NCBI GenBank assembly: GCA_025716855.1
Contig: JAIXMQ010000034.1
Location: forward strand, 1 to 64,000
Direction of reading: 5' to 3'
DNA: 64,000 nucleotides
From: Pilaira anomala
Taxonomy: Eukaryota > Mucoromycota > Mucoromycetes > Mucorales > Mucoraceae
In this document: positions 52,601 through 64,000 of the stretch, piece by piece
Layout: every line of letters starts with the position of its first letter
How positions within the stretch are numbered: position 1 is the stretch's first letter
Position numbers and translations under genes: made by a program
The notes under the pieces: model-generated
Told to the model about the DNA's origin: nothing
Seen by the model: the letters and a program-made list of their open reading frames with translations, nothing else
Database searches by the model: none

Positions 52601-55600
52601 AACGTAACACGAGAACAAATATCAGGAGCAAAGTTCACACTTGGATCACGGGTAGAAAGGAACAAGGTAAATGCAGGTGAGAAATCAATATCTTGACTAC
52701 CTAAACGAATCAATACACGACCACCTGTACGACGTAATTCCTTATTCAACACTGGATTCAAGATGGGATCTAAATGTTCTACGTCTTGAATCAAAATTGG
52801 GTTACCAAAACGTAAAGCACTTTCCAAGTTTTTAATAAATGAATCATCCAAGAAACTAGTGACCGTAATCTTTCTATCCTTGTATTCATTAATCAAAAAG
52901 TTGGTGGCTTGACCTGATGGATCAATAATTAATGGATATCTATCAAATCTCTTCAACATGATAGCATTTTCAATACAAAGTTGATCTACTGGTAATGAAT
53001 TTGCTTGCCATGAGAGACGATCATCTGCAGTTGAAAGGTATTCAGTTAATGAAACTTCATGCTTGAATTGAATGTTTGCTGCTAAAAGATGATCCATCCA
53101 TTTTTGAATAAGAATATCACGATATTGTTGATCAAAGTAACCACCATAAGCCATAAATGCTGCTGCTAATAGAACATCACCAACAATTGTACCCATTTGG
53201 CTTTCAAATGCTTGACTTGCTGATTCCCAACGTGTCTTTTCAGAAGACAATGAACTTAAGAGTGTAATACTACGATCTACCTTAAATTTAACACGTTCCA
53301 TTTCTGACTTGATCAATTGTGTTTCTCCCACAAGTGCTGCATATTCGTCTTTATAACGACCAATACTCTTTTCTAACCCGGTAATCATTTGTTCAATCTC
53401 TACTGCTTGATTCTTGGTATCATCTGAACTTCTTTGTAATTGATTTAATTCTTCACGAAGTGGTCCAACACGATCCAAAATTTCAGAGAAATTACATTGT
53501 GCTGTCACCCATTTAAAGAGTGGTCCACATGCCTTGGAAGCACGATTGACTGCTTCATATTCAAAGCTAGGATTATTCAAGAAATTTTCACGCATGTACT
53601 TTCTTAATTGCTTTGTGATTTGTAATTCTGTATTATAATTCACAATACTTGAAATGAAATCATCTCGACGAATCATACTTTGAACTGTCTTCCAACTATC
53701 AATCTTGTGACCCAACATAATACAAACTGATTCCATAGTCAACTTGACAGCTTCAGGTGGGTTACTCATTGAACGTACTTCAGTCAAATGTTGTCTCTTG
53801 ATACTTCTGACACTGTTTTCAGCTTCCTTTACGGCCGGTTCTGCATTAGCTAAATCACTATCGACAACAGTACGACGTGCTTCAATTTCCTTATTTTGAA
53901 TCTTCAAATTGGCCTTAATCTTGAGTGAATCAGCCTTCTTTTGTTCTGCTTCCTTTTCATCTGCCAACATTTGTTTAATCTTTTCATTGGCTTGGTTTTG
54001 CTTTAATTCAAGTTGGTTTTTCTTGATAGCTAAACTCTTTCTTAATTCTTCTACCTTGATCACAGTGTCCTTCAATTTCTCTAAACCAACATTCAAGTGA
54101 CGTTGTTGTTCTTCTAAATCTTCACGCTTTTCATTATATAAACGAACATAATGAGAGATGAAATCCAAGAAATGACGTGGAGTAGCATAATTGTGACGAC
54201 CTTGACGTTTACTAAGTTTTGCATTAATTTCATAAAGAGATTGATGTACATAAACAAGTGCATTCACAACAGCTTCACGATGACTGGGTGGAATAGGTAA
54301 GTTACGGTAAGCGATAGGGAAGTTGAAAGCAGGATTGAAATTAGGTACATCCAAATCCAAAGTCTTTGTGAATTCCATACCCACTTGATAGAACGCTTGA
54401 TCTGGCCAATCACCGAACCAATCCAATACACAACGATTGAATAAAGCAGGTGAAGTAGCAGCACGAGAAGCAAGACCACCTTCAGGAGGATTCATAGTAA
54501 ATACAACATGTAAATTACGCATGACTTGTTGATTGAACCATTTATATAATTCTTCATTGGAATCAAGCATTAATCCATCACGTTGAGCTCCTTCTTTACA
54601 AGCTGTCATGAGTGCAGAATATTCATCACCTTCAAATAAACCAGGCACTTCTGCATTGGCTAGTAAAGTATTCATACGTTCCAAGAAACCAGAATCTAAG
54701 ACATTCGATTCATCCATAATGAAACAAATCTTTTCACCTTTACAACCTGCACGACGAAGTACAGTACGAAGATCATCATCGAAATCAGCACCGGTATATT
54801 TATTATGAACCTTGATCTGGAATACACTCAAACCATTCATCCAAGCAACAAATCTTGAGAGCGTTGTTTTACCTGAACCACTTACACCAATCAATAAAAG
54901 ATGACCTTGAGGTTGTCTGAACACACGATCAATACGAAGTACGTGTTCAAGTACATCATTGAATAACACAAGTGCAACATCCAATTCTTCTTCATAGAAC
55001 ACCTTGAGACGTGCTTTTGCGAATTCACGTAATTGATCTCTATGAACTGGAATATAATTCTTTGAAAGCCAGTTAGAGAATAAGATAGGTCTTTCAAGTG
55101 CTTCTTCTTGATTCAAAGCAGGGAAATGTTTCATAGCGATCGAATCAATCATATCGTCAGTCCATTTACGATCCTCTTCATCTACTAAACGATCTTGGAA
55201 TAAACGTAAAGCTTCATGTGCCCAAATACGAACCAATCCTTCTACTGTTAATGTCTCTAATGGCTTAATAGCTTCATAAATACCACGGACCCAACGTGTT
55301 AATTCACGAGGCGAGTAAATATAATGAGCTTGAATATCAGGTGTAAATCTCTTTTGAGATGCCAAGTAAAGATCTACCATAGCAGCAGTTAAAGGTTCAG
55401 AGTAACCACGTAAATTAGGAATCACTTTTAACATGGCACGAGTAAAAGTACCATAAATTTGCATAAGAGAAAGTTGACCAGCATAATCTACCATCACTAA
55501 AGGAGCATGACGAAGGAAACGATGTGAAAGTGGTACACGACCAGGATCGGTAGGTGGATTACATGCACCAACAAATTGAATACGTTCCAAGGATACCCAA

Positions 55601-58600
55601 GATTTATCACTGGTTCTCCAGAAACCATTGTATTCAACCAATTGTCTGAGGAAAGAAATAACACGTTGTGTATTATACTTATCTGTTGCAGGTAAATTGA
55701 TTTCATCACAGAAAATAACTAACCAGCGACCAATCATAGTAGGCGATAAGATTACACCGTTAGGTGTCTTTCTATACTCACAATGTTGTTCAAATGTCTT
55801 GAGAATTAATTCGGGTGTAGTTGCACTTGAGAAATTGAGACCAGCTACTTCCATATCAGGGAGTTTACGAAGTGCACTGAATAAAGTCATGGTTTTACCA
55901 GAACCAGGTGGACCACACAAAATAAGTGGCTTGTGCTCGGATAACCAAGAATACAATACTTCTTCATGACGAATGGTATCCACTGTAGGGATAATCATAT
56001 CCGCATCAGCTACCTTGTGTGTTTCAATTTCGATTACAGGAACCTTAGATTCCCAAGGAACCCATTGTCCTGTATTGACTGCAATATCAAAATCAATCAC
56101 ACTGGAATTGTTAGCGGCAGGTGGTAATTCATATGTAGTGACACCACGTACAAAGTCACCAAGAACAGTACGTACTTCAAGTTTACAATCGCCAGAGAAA
56201 CTCCAAATGATAGAATAGACCACACGCTTTGTAATATATCCTTCCAAATGATCACCTGTCATTGGGAAATCAGAATGTTGAGAGTTATATTCAAGTACAT
56301 TACGTACAGTCTTGTTGAGTAAAGAAAAGAAGGTAGAGAGAACACGCATACGAGTAAAGTCCATGATATGTTCTAAAGTGGCAGCATAATCTAAACACTT
56401 AGCAACTAAACATCCTTCATCTGAAAGATCAGTAGCCATGATATTAGCAATGGCACGTTGTGTAGCGAGGTTAGGAGAAATGGAAGCAGCAGCTTCCTCA
56501 GTAGGTGTATTTGAGTCTGCGACACGACGTACTGCAGTAGGACCATCTTCTTCAATTTCATCCATAGGTACGTTACGTAAAGTCTCAAGATAATTTGTGA
56601 ATACCATGGGTAAAGTAATAATATCTTCACTAAACCAAACCATACCACAACGAGAGACAGTAGCTAAGGTAGCATATTTCAATGTTTCTACTTCAAACAT
56701 AATACGTACGTTAGGAGGCAAGTTAAGACGTTCACCATTAGGTAATGTCAATAAACGATTATCATCTAATACTGAGTTCAAGTTCTCTACCCATTCAGGA
56801 TCTACATCACCATCAAAGATAATCCAATGACGTTTTTGACTTTCACCACGAACATTATCAACAATCTTACGAAGGATATGAGTAAAGAGACCATCTGTCC
56901 ATTCACGTGTAGTAGAATCTAATGTACCGTAAAGAGCATCCTTGGGAATAGCCTTTGGATCAATATTATAAGCAATACCTTCAACACCTTCAACACGTTC
57001 AAGAGCAGTTAAAAGAGTCTTCCAGGCAGTAGATTTACCAGCACCAGAGGGACCGACCATCATCAAACCGTGATGAATATTTTGAATTTGATACAATTGA
57101 ATGACTTTATCCATCCAAGCTTCACCAGGAACTAAACGGCGTTCTTCACAAACCTTACGTAATTCATCCTTGAGACGATCCAAATTGACAGGCGAATAAT
57201 GAACACCGGGGAAGACATCAGCAAGTAAACTTGTCAAGAGAGGAATATCTTCTGCGACCAATTTAGGTTCAACCGTTTCACGAATACTAGAGATTAACAA
57301 TTGTTGTTCAGGGACAGCTTCAGAGATTGCAATATATTCAGCTGCATCCGCTTCTCCAGCTTCAATTTCATTACGAAGAGAAGTTAATCTATCACGCTTC
57401 AAATTACCAGCACTGACCAAGACACTCTTAAGAGCACGTAAACCGAAATCATAATGAGATTGTGGTGAAAGTTGTTCAGAACACAAGTTGAAGAGTGGAA
57501 CTACCTTGGAAGCCAAAATTTCCGCAGTACGGAAACCTTGAGAATAAAGCATGACTTGTGCAATTAGTTCTCGATCTGGCTTTGTCATGGCCATACTTCT
57601 GAATAGTTTCTTCAAGTTATCAGGTAAGTTGGAACGACCAGCATAACCAGGATTCATAGTAATAAAGATACCAGTATCAGTGTTTACACGTACGTTACGA
57701 CCAACTAATTCAACTTCATGATTAGGGTTTGTAGTAGCTTCTTTGAGACCTAATTGAATAGTTTGTACTTGTTGAGATACAGCAGATAAAATACGTTCTT
57801 CAAGACGATTGAATTCATCGAAACAACCCCATGCACCTACTTGACAAAGACCAATGAAAATACGACCCATAGCTTGGAAATCAAATGTTTCATCACAACA
57901 GAAAACAAGTACAAATCGACCCAATTGAACACCCAAGGCTTTAACCGATTCAGTTTTACCTGTACCGGCAGGACCGAAAGGAGAACCACCTAATCTTTGC
58001 TCAAGTGCTTGAGTTAAAGTCAAGTAACAACGATCTGTCAATGGAGTTTGAACAAGACGATCGACGACACCAAGATATTCGTAGCCATAGTAGAACTGGG
58101 CATTTGCCATGTTAATAGTTAAACGATGAATAGGGTTTTCAACTGCATGATTAAAGTAATAACGCATTTGATAAAGCCAGTTAAAGTCCTTGGGAGAAGA
58201 AATCTTGTCTGTAGTTAATTGACGAGTGACATCACGTTGATGAACAAGTTCAGTTACAAGATGTTCACACTTTCTACGCTTAATAACCTTTAAATCCAAC
58301 AAGACTGCATCTGCCAAAATATTCAAGTTTCTTTCAACAAGTTCAACAGAGCGTTGAAGAGGAGTATGATCACCATTATCATTTGTTTCAATTGTAGTTA
58401 ATGCTTTATCAACAGATTGAGTCCAAATAATTTGTGCAGCTAAGACAACTAATTGAGCGGGATAACGATCAATCCATTCCATAAACTCAGGTGAGCTCAT
58501 TTCTTCTGCGTTATAAATAGCTTCTAATTCAGTTACTGCATCATTTAATAATAAAGCAAGTGAGACACGCATTTCATTTTCAAGCAAAGTTAACCAGTCA

Positions 58601-61600
58601 TTGATTTTAGGATTTTCTTTGATAGAAACAGAAGTCTTGAAGATCACTTCTTCTCCTTCCTTAGAGGCCATACCGGTAATTGCAGTTAATTCATCATCTA
58701 GCAGGATAGTAGAAATACCAGCAAACATCTTTTTGAAATGTTTTTGAATACGAAGAATATCTTTACTGTTACCAATAATTTCCAATAAATCTTCGTCACC
58801 AACGAAATAGAAACGAGGGAAAGAAGAACGTTCACGTTCAAGATATTCACCAAGAGCCTTTTGAATTTTGCTTAATAATTCAGCAAGACGTTCCAATGAT
58901 TTTTGAATATTAGGAATATTAAGTACATCCATAACAAAGGGAGATTTGTACACCTTTTTCATGACAGTCAAAAATTCAGTGTTGATACTTTGGAAACGAG
59001 AGGTTTCAACAGGGAGTAAATGTTTAATATCTACACTACCACTGAAAATACCTTCCAAGTAAACCCATTGACGTTGAACATCAATCCAGACATCAAACAA
59101 GACATGGACTCTGTTTAATTTATCTTCCCAAGCTGCAGCGTCTTCTTCAAATACCTTGTAGTAAGGTGAAAGCTTCATGGCAGTTAAAGAATTAATATGT
59201 TCACCAGATTTAGTGAACAAATCATCCCAACCACGAATAAGACGACAACGGTTTTGATAATTAACAAGATCAAGTACATATCCAGTCCAGGTTTCTTTGA
59301 TTTGTTTCAAGAATTCTTCTAAAGCCATTTCACCTTGAGCTTGTAAAATAACTTCCTTGATAACAGCTTCATTACGCTTTAAATCAAGATCCCACAAGTG
59401 ACCAATGGTCATTTCAGATAAAGTAAAACGACCTTCGACACGAAGTGACTTGAAGATTTGACGCCAATGACGTTCACGAAGTGCTTCTGATTTAAGATCA
59501 CCTACAAGAGGATTTACACGTAAAAGTTGACGAAGTGTATCTTGCATGAATTCATAAGCAGCATATTGTCTCATACGGTTAGGCATTTCCTTTGTAGAGT
59601 TAACCAGTTCATCAATGTATTGACGTACTTTACGAGGTACAACTGAAGACCAGGGTGTATCACGAATTTCATAAACAGATTGCCATACACGAGCAAGAGA
59701 AGTCCAAACAGATTTCAAATCACGAAGTTCTTCAAGAACAGGATCCAAGCGATCTTCAGAAGTCTGTTCTAAATCAAGTGCTTCCTTTGCACGACATACC
59801 ATATCATATTCTTCTTTAAGACGTGTAACACGGCCTTCGAAGATAGATAAGGTATTTGTAGCGATATCGGGTTTAATATCACCTTGTACAGGTTTACTCT
59901 TTTCCCATTCTGCACAAATATCTCGAATCTTTTGTTCAACCACTTTATCTTCGGCTACAATCTTCATTTGTAAACCTGCGATTTGTTCTTGAATTGTGTT
60001 ATTCTTTCTAGATAAAATTTCATTAAATGCACTCCATTCACCATCCACTTGGTCTACATAAACCCAGTCATTGGGGAATTGGAAACGTTGACGTTCTAAA
60101 GTCTTTTGGCCTTGTCTGAAAAGATCGACATCTTGGCTCCATTTAGCTACCTTACGCTTCAAATCTTGAACAAACGTAATAAATGTAACTGCTTCACCAG
60201 TTGAGTTGCTCTCAATAGATTGTTGCTCCAATTCATAACGTGCTTTAGAAACAGAAGTATGGAAATCTTTCATAGAAGAACCCAAAAGAGATCCAAACTT
60301 GTTGAGAATTTCGCGTTGCCATTGATCGTACTTTTGATTAACTTTACTTTGAACTTGTTCATAATCTACTACAAGTGGACCAAATGATTGCTCAGTTTCA
60401 GAGTTATCAAAGGTGGAACGCGCCTTCTTGATTTCAAGTAAGATCTGTTGCCATTTACCAAGATCATCCTCAAGAATAGTAAAGACGTGGCTTGACTCTA
60501 AATCCCAAAGTGATTGATATTGTAACCAAATATTAACATAATCAGAGACTTGACGAATCTTATCTTCTACAATTTGGTAAGCATGTTCGAGTGAATTATC
60601 TCCCATACGAGTTAATAAACTAGAGTATGTCTTCTCAATAGATGGATTATCTTTCACACTTAATCCACCTTCATAACGAGAACTTTGAATACGAGGAAGA
60701 TGGCAAACAACAGCTAACCAATCGTGCAACTGGAACCACCAGTTAGTACGCGCTTGCTCAATAGGAGGATCGAGGTACATGAGTTGATTACGAATACGAA
60801 TTTCGTGAACAATGGGTTGAAGATCTGGTTTTACATCAGGTGATTTTTGAACAACTACAGCGTTTTCTTCAATCGTGACGACGCTATCACGATGAGCGCC
60901 TGTCTTTCTCTTACGACGACTCTTGGATGCACTAACTTCAGGTATAATCGTATCTTCTGTGACGCCCATAAATGCGCTGGTCCAGGCACGAATTGCTTGT
61001 TGTAAACGAGAAATCAAGACAGATTCGATGCGTTTATCTAAACCACTTACCCATTGATCAAGGTTGGAATAATTCTCAAGATTCAAACGATCAATAAGCT
61101 TTTGAACACGACTTAAATCATCTTCAAATCTTTCGGCTTGGTAAGGACATGCTTTCATTTCGTCAATACCCTTTGTAATTTCGTCATAATAACCGATCAA
61201 TGAATCAACCTTATCTTGGAATACAGAAACAACATTAGCAAACTCACGTACAAACATCACATGTCTGTTTTCACGAGCATCCAAAGGAGTCCCGGTTAAA
61301 TAAGACAAAGGACGGTGGTGAGCATCATAGGTGTTGACAAAATAATCCCAACGCAAATTGATACCCTTAGTAATCATATTGTGAACTTCGTTACGATATC
61401 CAGCAACGAGAGTAGCGATCTCAGGGTTGCGGTTGACTTTATGAACTGTTTGAGAAAAGGTACGAACAGTTTCCATCAAACTGACAGCAAAAGGATAAAC
61501 ACGCTTAGCATCTTTTGCAACGTTGGAAATTGTGTGAGGGACTTGGAAATTAAGCCAAAGTAAATTACGAACTTCCTTGAATAGAGTAATGATTTGGCCA

Positions 61601-64000
61601 TCAAAATTGACACCTAACAACAACGCATTCTTTTGAACACGGTTACGAGAGATTTCAAAAATACGACCGGAAACAGAAAGATCACGCTTGGTAATTTCTT
61701 GAAGCCAGTTCTCATAAATAAGACGAGTGTCTAACTTTTTACGGAAACTGCTACTTTCAATTTGAAGCTTTTGACCCTCAGCATAAAGTTCCCAACCTTT
61801 ACCAAGTACATCTTCTACACGCTTCATATAGAGTGACAACTGACGATCAATTTGACGTGCCCAAATAATTGCGCCTGAAATAGGAGGTAAATCACGTAAT
61901 TGAGCCATGTGATAGGCCTCTGAATTTCTATATTGCATCTTGAACTTATCATGTAATTTATTGATGTCTTCCTTGACACTATCAATTAATTGAGTTTGAT
62001 ACTCCTGAATAGCACCACGAATCTTGGGACGCACAAAAAGAGCATTAAACTTGGAAAAGACACGAAACATTTCATTTGCACTCTTTGCAGTACCTAAACG
62101 ATCACGTAAACGTGCAATAATTTGATTTTCTACACGAGACACACGTTCATTATACGCAGTTTCGGCTTGAACCCAAATTTCGGTTCCTTCTGGTGAGACA
62201 TCCAGAACATCAATATTCTTAACACTTTCATAAGCTAGTTTAACTTCTTCTACAGCGTTAATGTCACTGATACTGACACTCTCTTCTTCTTCCATGACAG
62301 ATTTGACTTGTCCATCAACAACAACAGTTGCCTTCTTAGCACGAGGACTGGTCATGACACGTACAATGGTTTGGTGAAGTTGTTCATGTTGTTTACGGAA
62401 AGCACGTACAAAGGTAACACGCTCTTGTAACTTGGCATGTGCTGGGTTGATCTTAATAGGTAAGAACTTTTCGGATCGCTTACGAGTTACATCACGAGCA
62501 ACATTGGTGAACTCTTTGATTAAATTATCCCAGGTATGGAAAACGGATTCAGCACCAGCTGCAGTACGCTCAAAATCATCATATTCCATATACATCATAC
62601 GACGACTACCAAGAACTTTTAAAAGTTGATCATTCAAATCACGCGAAATGGCTTCAACTAATGGAAGTGCACGGCGAATAGGATAAGGTGATAACTTGAG
62701 TTTCTTGTTGAGATGACCAAAAATCATATGTAGAGATTCTCTGATCTTGTCTAAATCTGTTGCAGATAAAAGTTCATTCAAAGGGAAATCCTTCATCAAT
62801 TGATTATACTTATGAACTGAAAATAATAAATGGTTAGATTCATTCCTCTTCTTTTTGATATTTTTATCTATTTTCTCTTACCGAGCTCCATTCCCTCCTT
62901 GAGACCTGTATCGGCAATGAAACTGACAGTAGCATGGAAACGTTTGGCATGCTTAAGAATATCAAGAGTTAAAGCTATGGGGTTTCAATGTTAGTCATTT
63001 CATCCTGTATAAAAAAGATATAACACTTACTGATTTGATCACTCTTGAGTTGCTCATCAATCTTTTCCAAAGCACGCTCCATACTTAACCAGAAATTGAT
63101 TTCTTGGATAGCTGTACCGCTTGCAGGATCACGAGACATCTTGGTAACTTTTTGAATCTCTTTGATCCAACCGTTAACATCACTTTGAAGTTTGTTAAGG
63201 AAAGAAGAATCTGAGAAAAAAGTAGGATCGACTGCTTCTACAGTAACACGCTTGTTTTGTTCCCGACACTGTATATCAAAGTTAATACGCAATTGATAAA
63301 ATAGCATTTTATTTTTTACCTTATCAACGGCCATTTGAACAACAGGATGAATGTTGAGAGAGATTTCAGGAATTTCGACATTTTGTTGTAAATGAAGCAA
63401 ACTCAATTCGAGTTCTGCCATCTTTTTCTTGGCCATGGGAACACCCATTTTATTGTCCTCATTCTTACTCTTAGAGCTGGCTTCGTTACCGGCTTTTCCA
63501 TGTCTAGCATTTACATAGGCATTGAAATAAGGACTGACGGCCAAATGAATATAAGAATGCAAGAACTCATAAGCACTGGTTTGACCTGGTTCACCTGAAT
63601 TGGCACCAGGTAAATTGATTAATTGTAATTGATTTTGGAGAGGTCTTGACTGATCGAGAGTAGGCAAACGCTTAATGACAGCAAGAGAACCAACGTGAGT
63701 TGGGAGGTATGTAATTTCATGAGAAACGGTATAAGAGTAAGTAGGTGGAGAGGAGACATCATCTACTTGTACGCGTTAGTATATAAAAAACGAAAAAAAA
63801 AATTCAGGGGTACGAGGGATTTACCTTCATCTTTACCACCTTCTTTTTCTTTAAGAATAAAGATGACGGGTGTTTGAGCGTCATTTGCAAAACGCTTAAA
63901 CTTTTCGGCAGTATCTGGATAGGCAAATAAAGTGTTTTCTAAATCAGAAATATCGGCATCCAAGATTAAGGGTAATAATTGCTCAAAATAGTCTTGAAGC
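49698..64000 (-). CDS. DYN1: Cytoplasmic dynein heavy chain (5' end beyond window)
   Basis: Six exons are visible (63825-64000 partial, 63320-63766, 63031-63268, 62882-62974, 51741-62816, 49698-51667), coding about 4,666 residues. The right-edge sequence [14 protein letters not shown] corresponds, by alignment from memory, to roughly residue 30 of animal cytoplasmic dynein, so only the extreme N-terminus is missing. The N-terminal tail includes [19 protein letters not shown] and [20 protein letters not shown]. The motor has AAA1 Walker [11 protein letters not shown] with [11 protein letters not shown]2 [11 protein letters not shown]3 GPPGSGKT and AAA4 GVSGSGKT. A coiled-coil stalk lies around the microtubule-binding region (about 54.1-53.3 kb on the plus map), followed by AAA5/AAA6 and the C-terminal domain in the last exon. 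It drives minus-end transport of nuclei, endosomes and spindle forces. The 11,076-nt exon is exceptionally long for this intron-rich locus. Confidence 0.96.

Overview
This window reads as nuclear DNA of a filamentous early-diverging fungus, most likely a member of the Mucoromycota (Mucorales-like). The reasons are: AT-rich intergenic DNA; many short GT..AG introns; fungal-type genes (class IV-like chitin synthase, tropomyosin, a 449-residue alpha-tubulin, a porin whose N-terminus begins MSVPVAFNDIGK); and genes that brewer's yeast lacks, such as the queuine tRNA-ribosyltransferase. The species call is inference from gene content, not from a search.

The left end, 1-15 kb, is a gene-poor accessory region. 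It holds two solo LTRs of one retrotransposon family, at 922-1352 and 12508-12947, in inverted orientation and each with a perfect 5-bp target-site duplication. The first split an already decaying Sel1-repeat gene. The second landed exactly on the start codon of a small unknown gene. Around them lie relics: an end fragment of a transposon-like ORF (3-524), a degraded superfamily 2 helicase resembling origin-binding proteins (about 11.6-12.3 kb), an OTU-like fragment (about 4.8-5.3 kb) and a decayed ORF near 14.6 kb. Real genes among them are a two-finger C2H2 protein with a hydrophobic tail (3712-4213), a three-HMG-box protein (5510-7270, minus), an acylpyruvase of the FAH family (7887-8969, seven exons) and tRNA-Glu(UUC) (13737-13808, minus).

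From 15.5 to 36.9 kb the DNA is dense with housekeeping genes: VDAC/porin, alpha-tubulin and queuine tRNA-ribosyltransferase (all minus); a VAP/Scs2 ER contact-site protein (plus); mitochondrial tRNA 2-thiouridylase (minus, converging with VAP at 29 bp); a HAL4-type kinase; a CSC1/OSCA channel; tropomyosin (plus); a FYRN/FYRC protein (minus); a two-RRM protein (plus); and arginyl-tRNA synthetase with an N-terminal GST-like domain (plus).

From 36.9 to 64 kb, minus-strand genes follow one another: a small secreted six-cysteine protein, a 2.7-kb gene-free AT-rich gap, chitin synthase, pyruvate kinase (10 exons), a centrosomin/Mto1-like CM1 coiled-coil protein, and cytoplasmic dynein heavy chain. 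The dynein gene runs off the right edge and lacks only its extreme N-terminus. Cytoskeletal and cell-polarity functions are well represented (alpha-tubulin, tropomyosin, CM1 protein, dynein, chitin synthase), but nothing shows they are co-regulated. Long poly(T) runs, (TAA)n, (GA)n and polyglutamine codon runs are frequent. No CRISPR array, rRNA or complete transposon was seen. Exon coordinates were derived by hand from reading frame, GT/AG sites and family alignment from memory; they are not transcript-verified.
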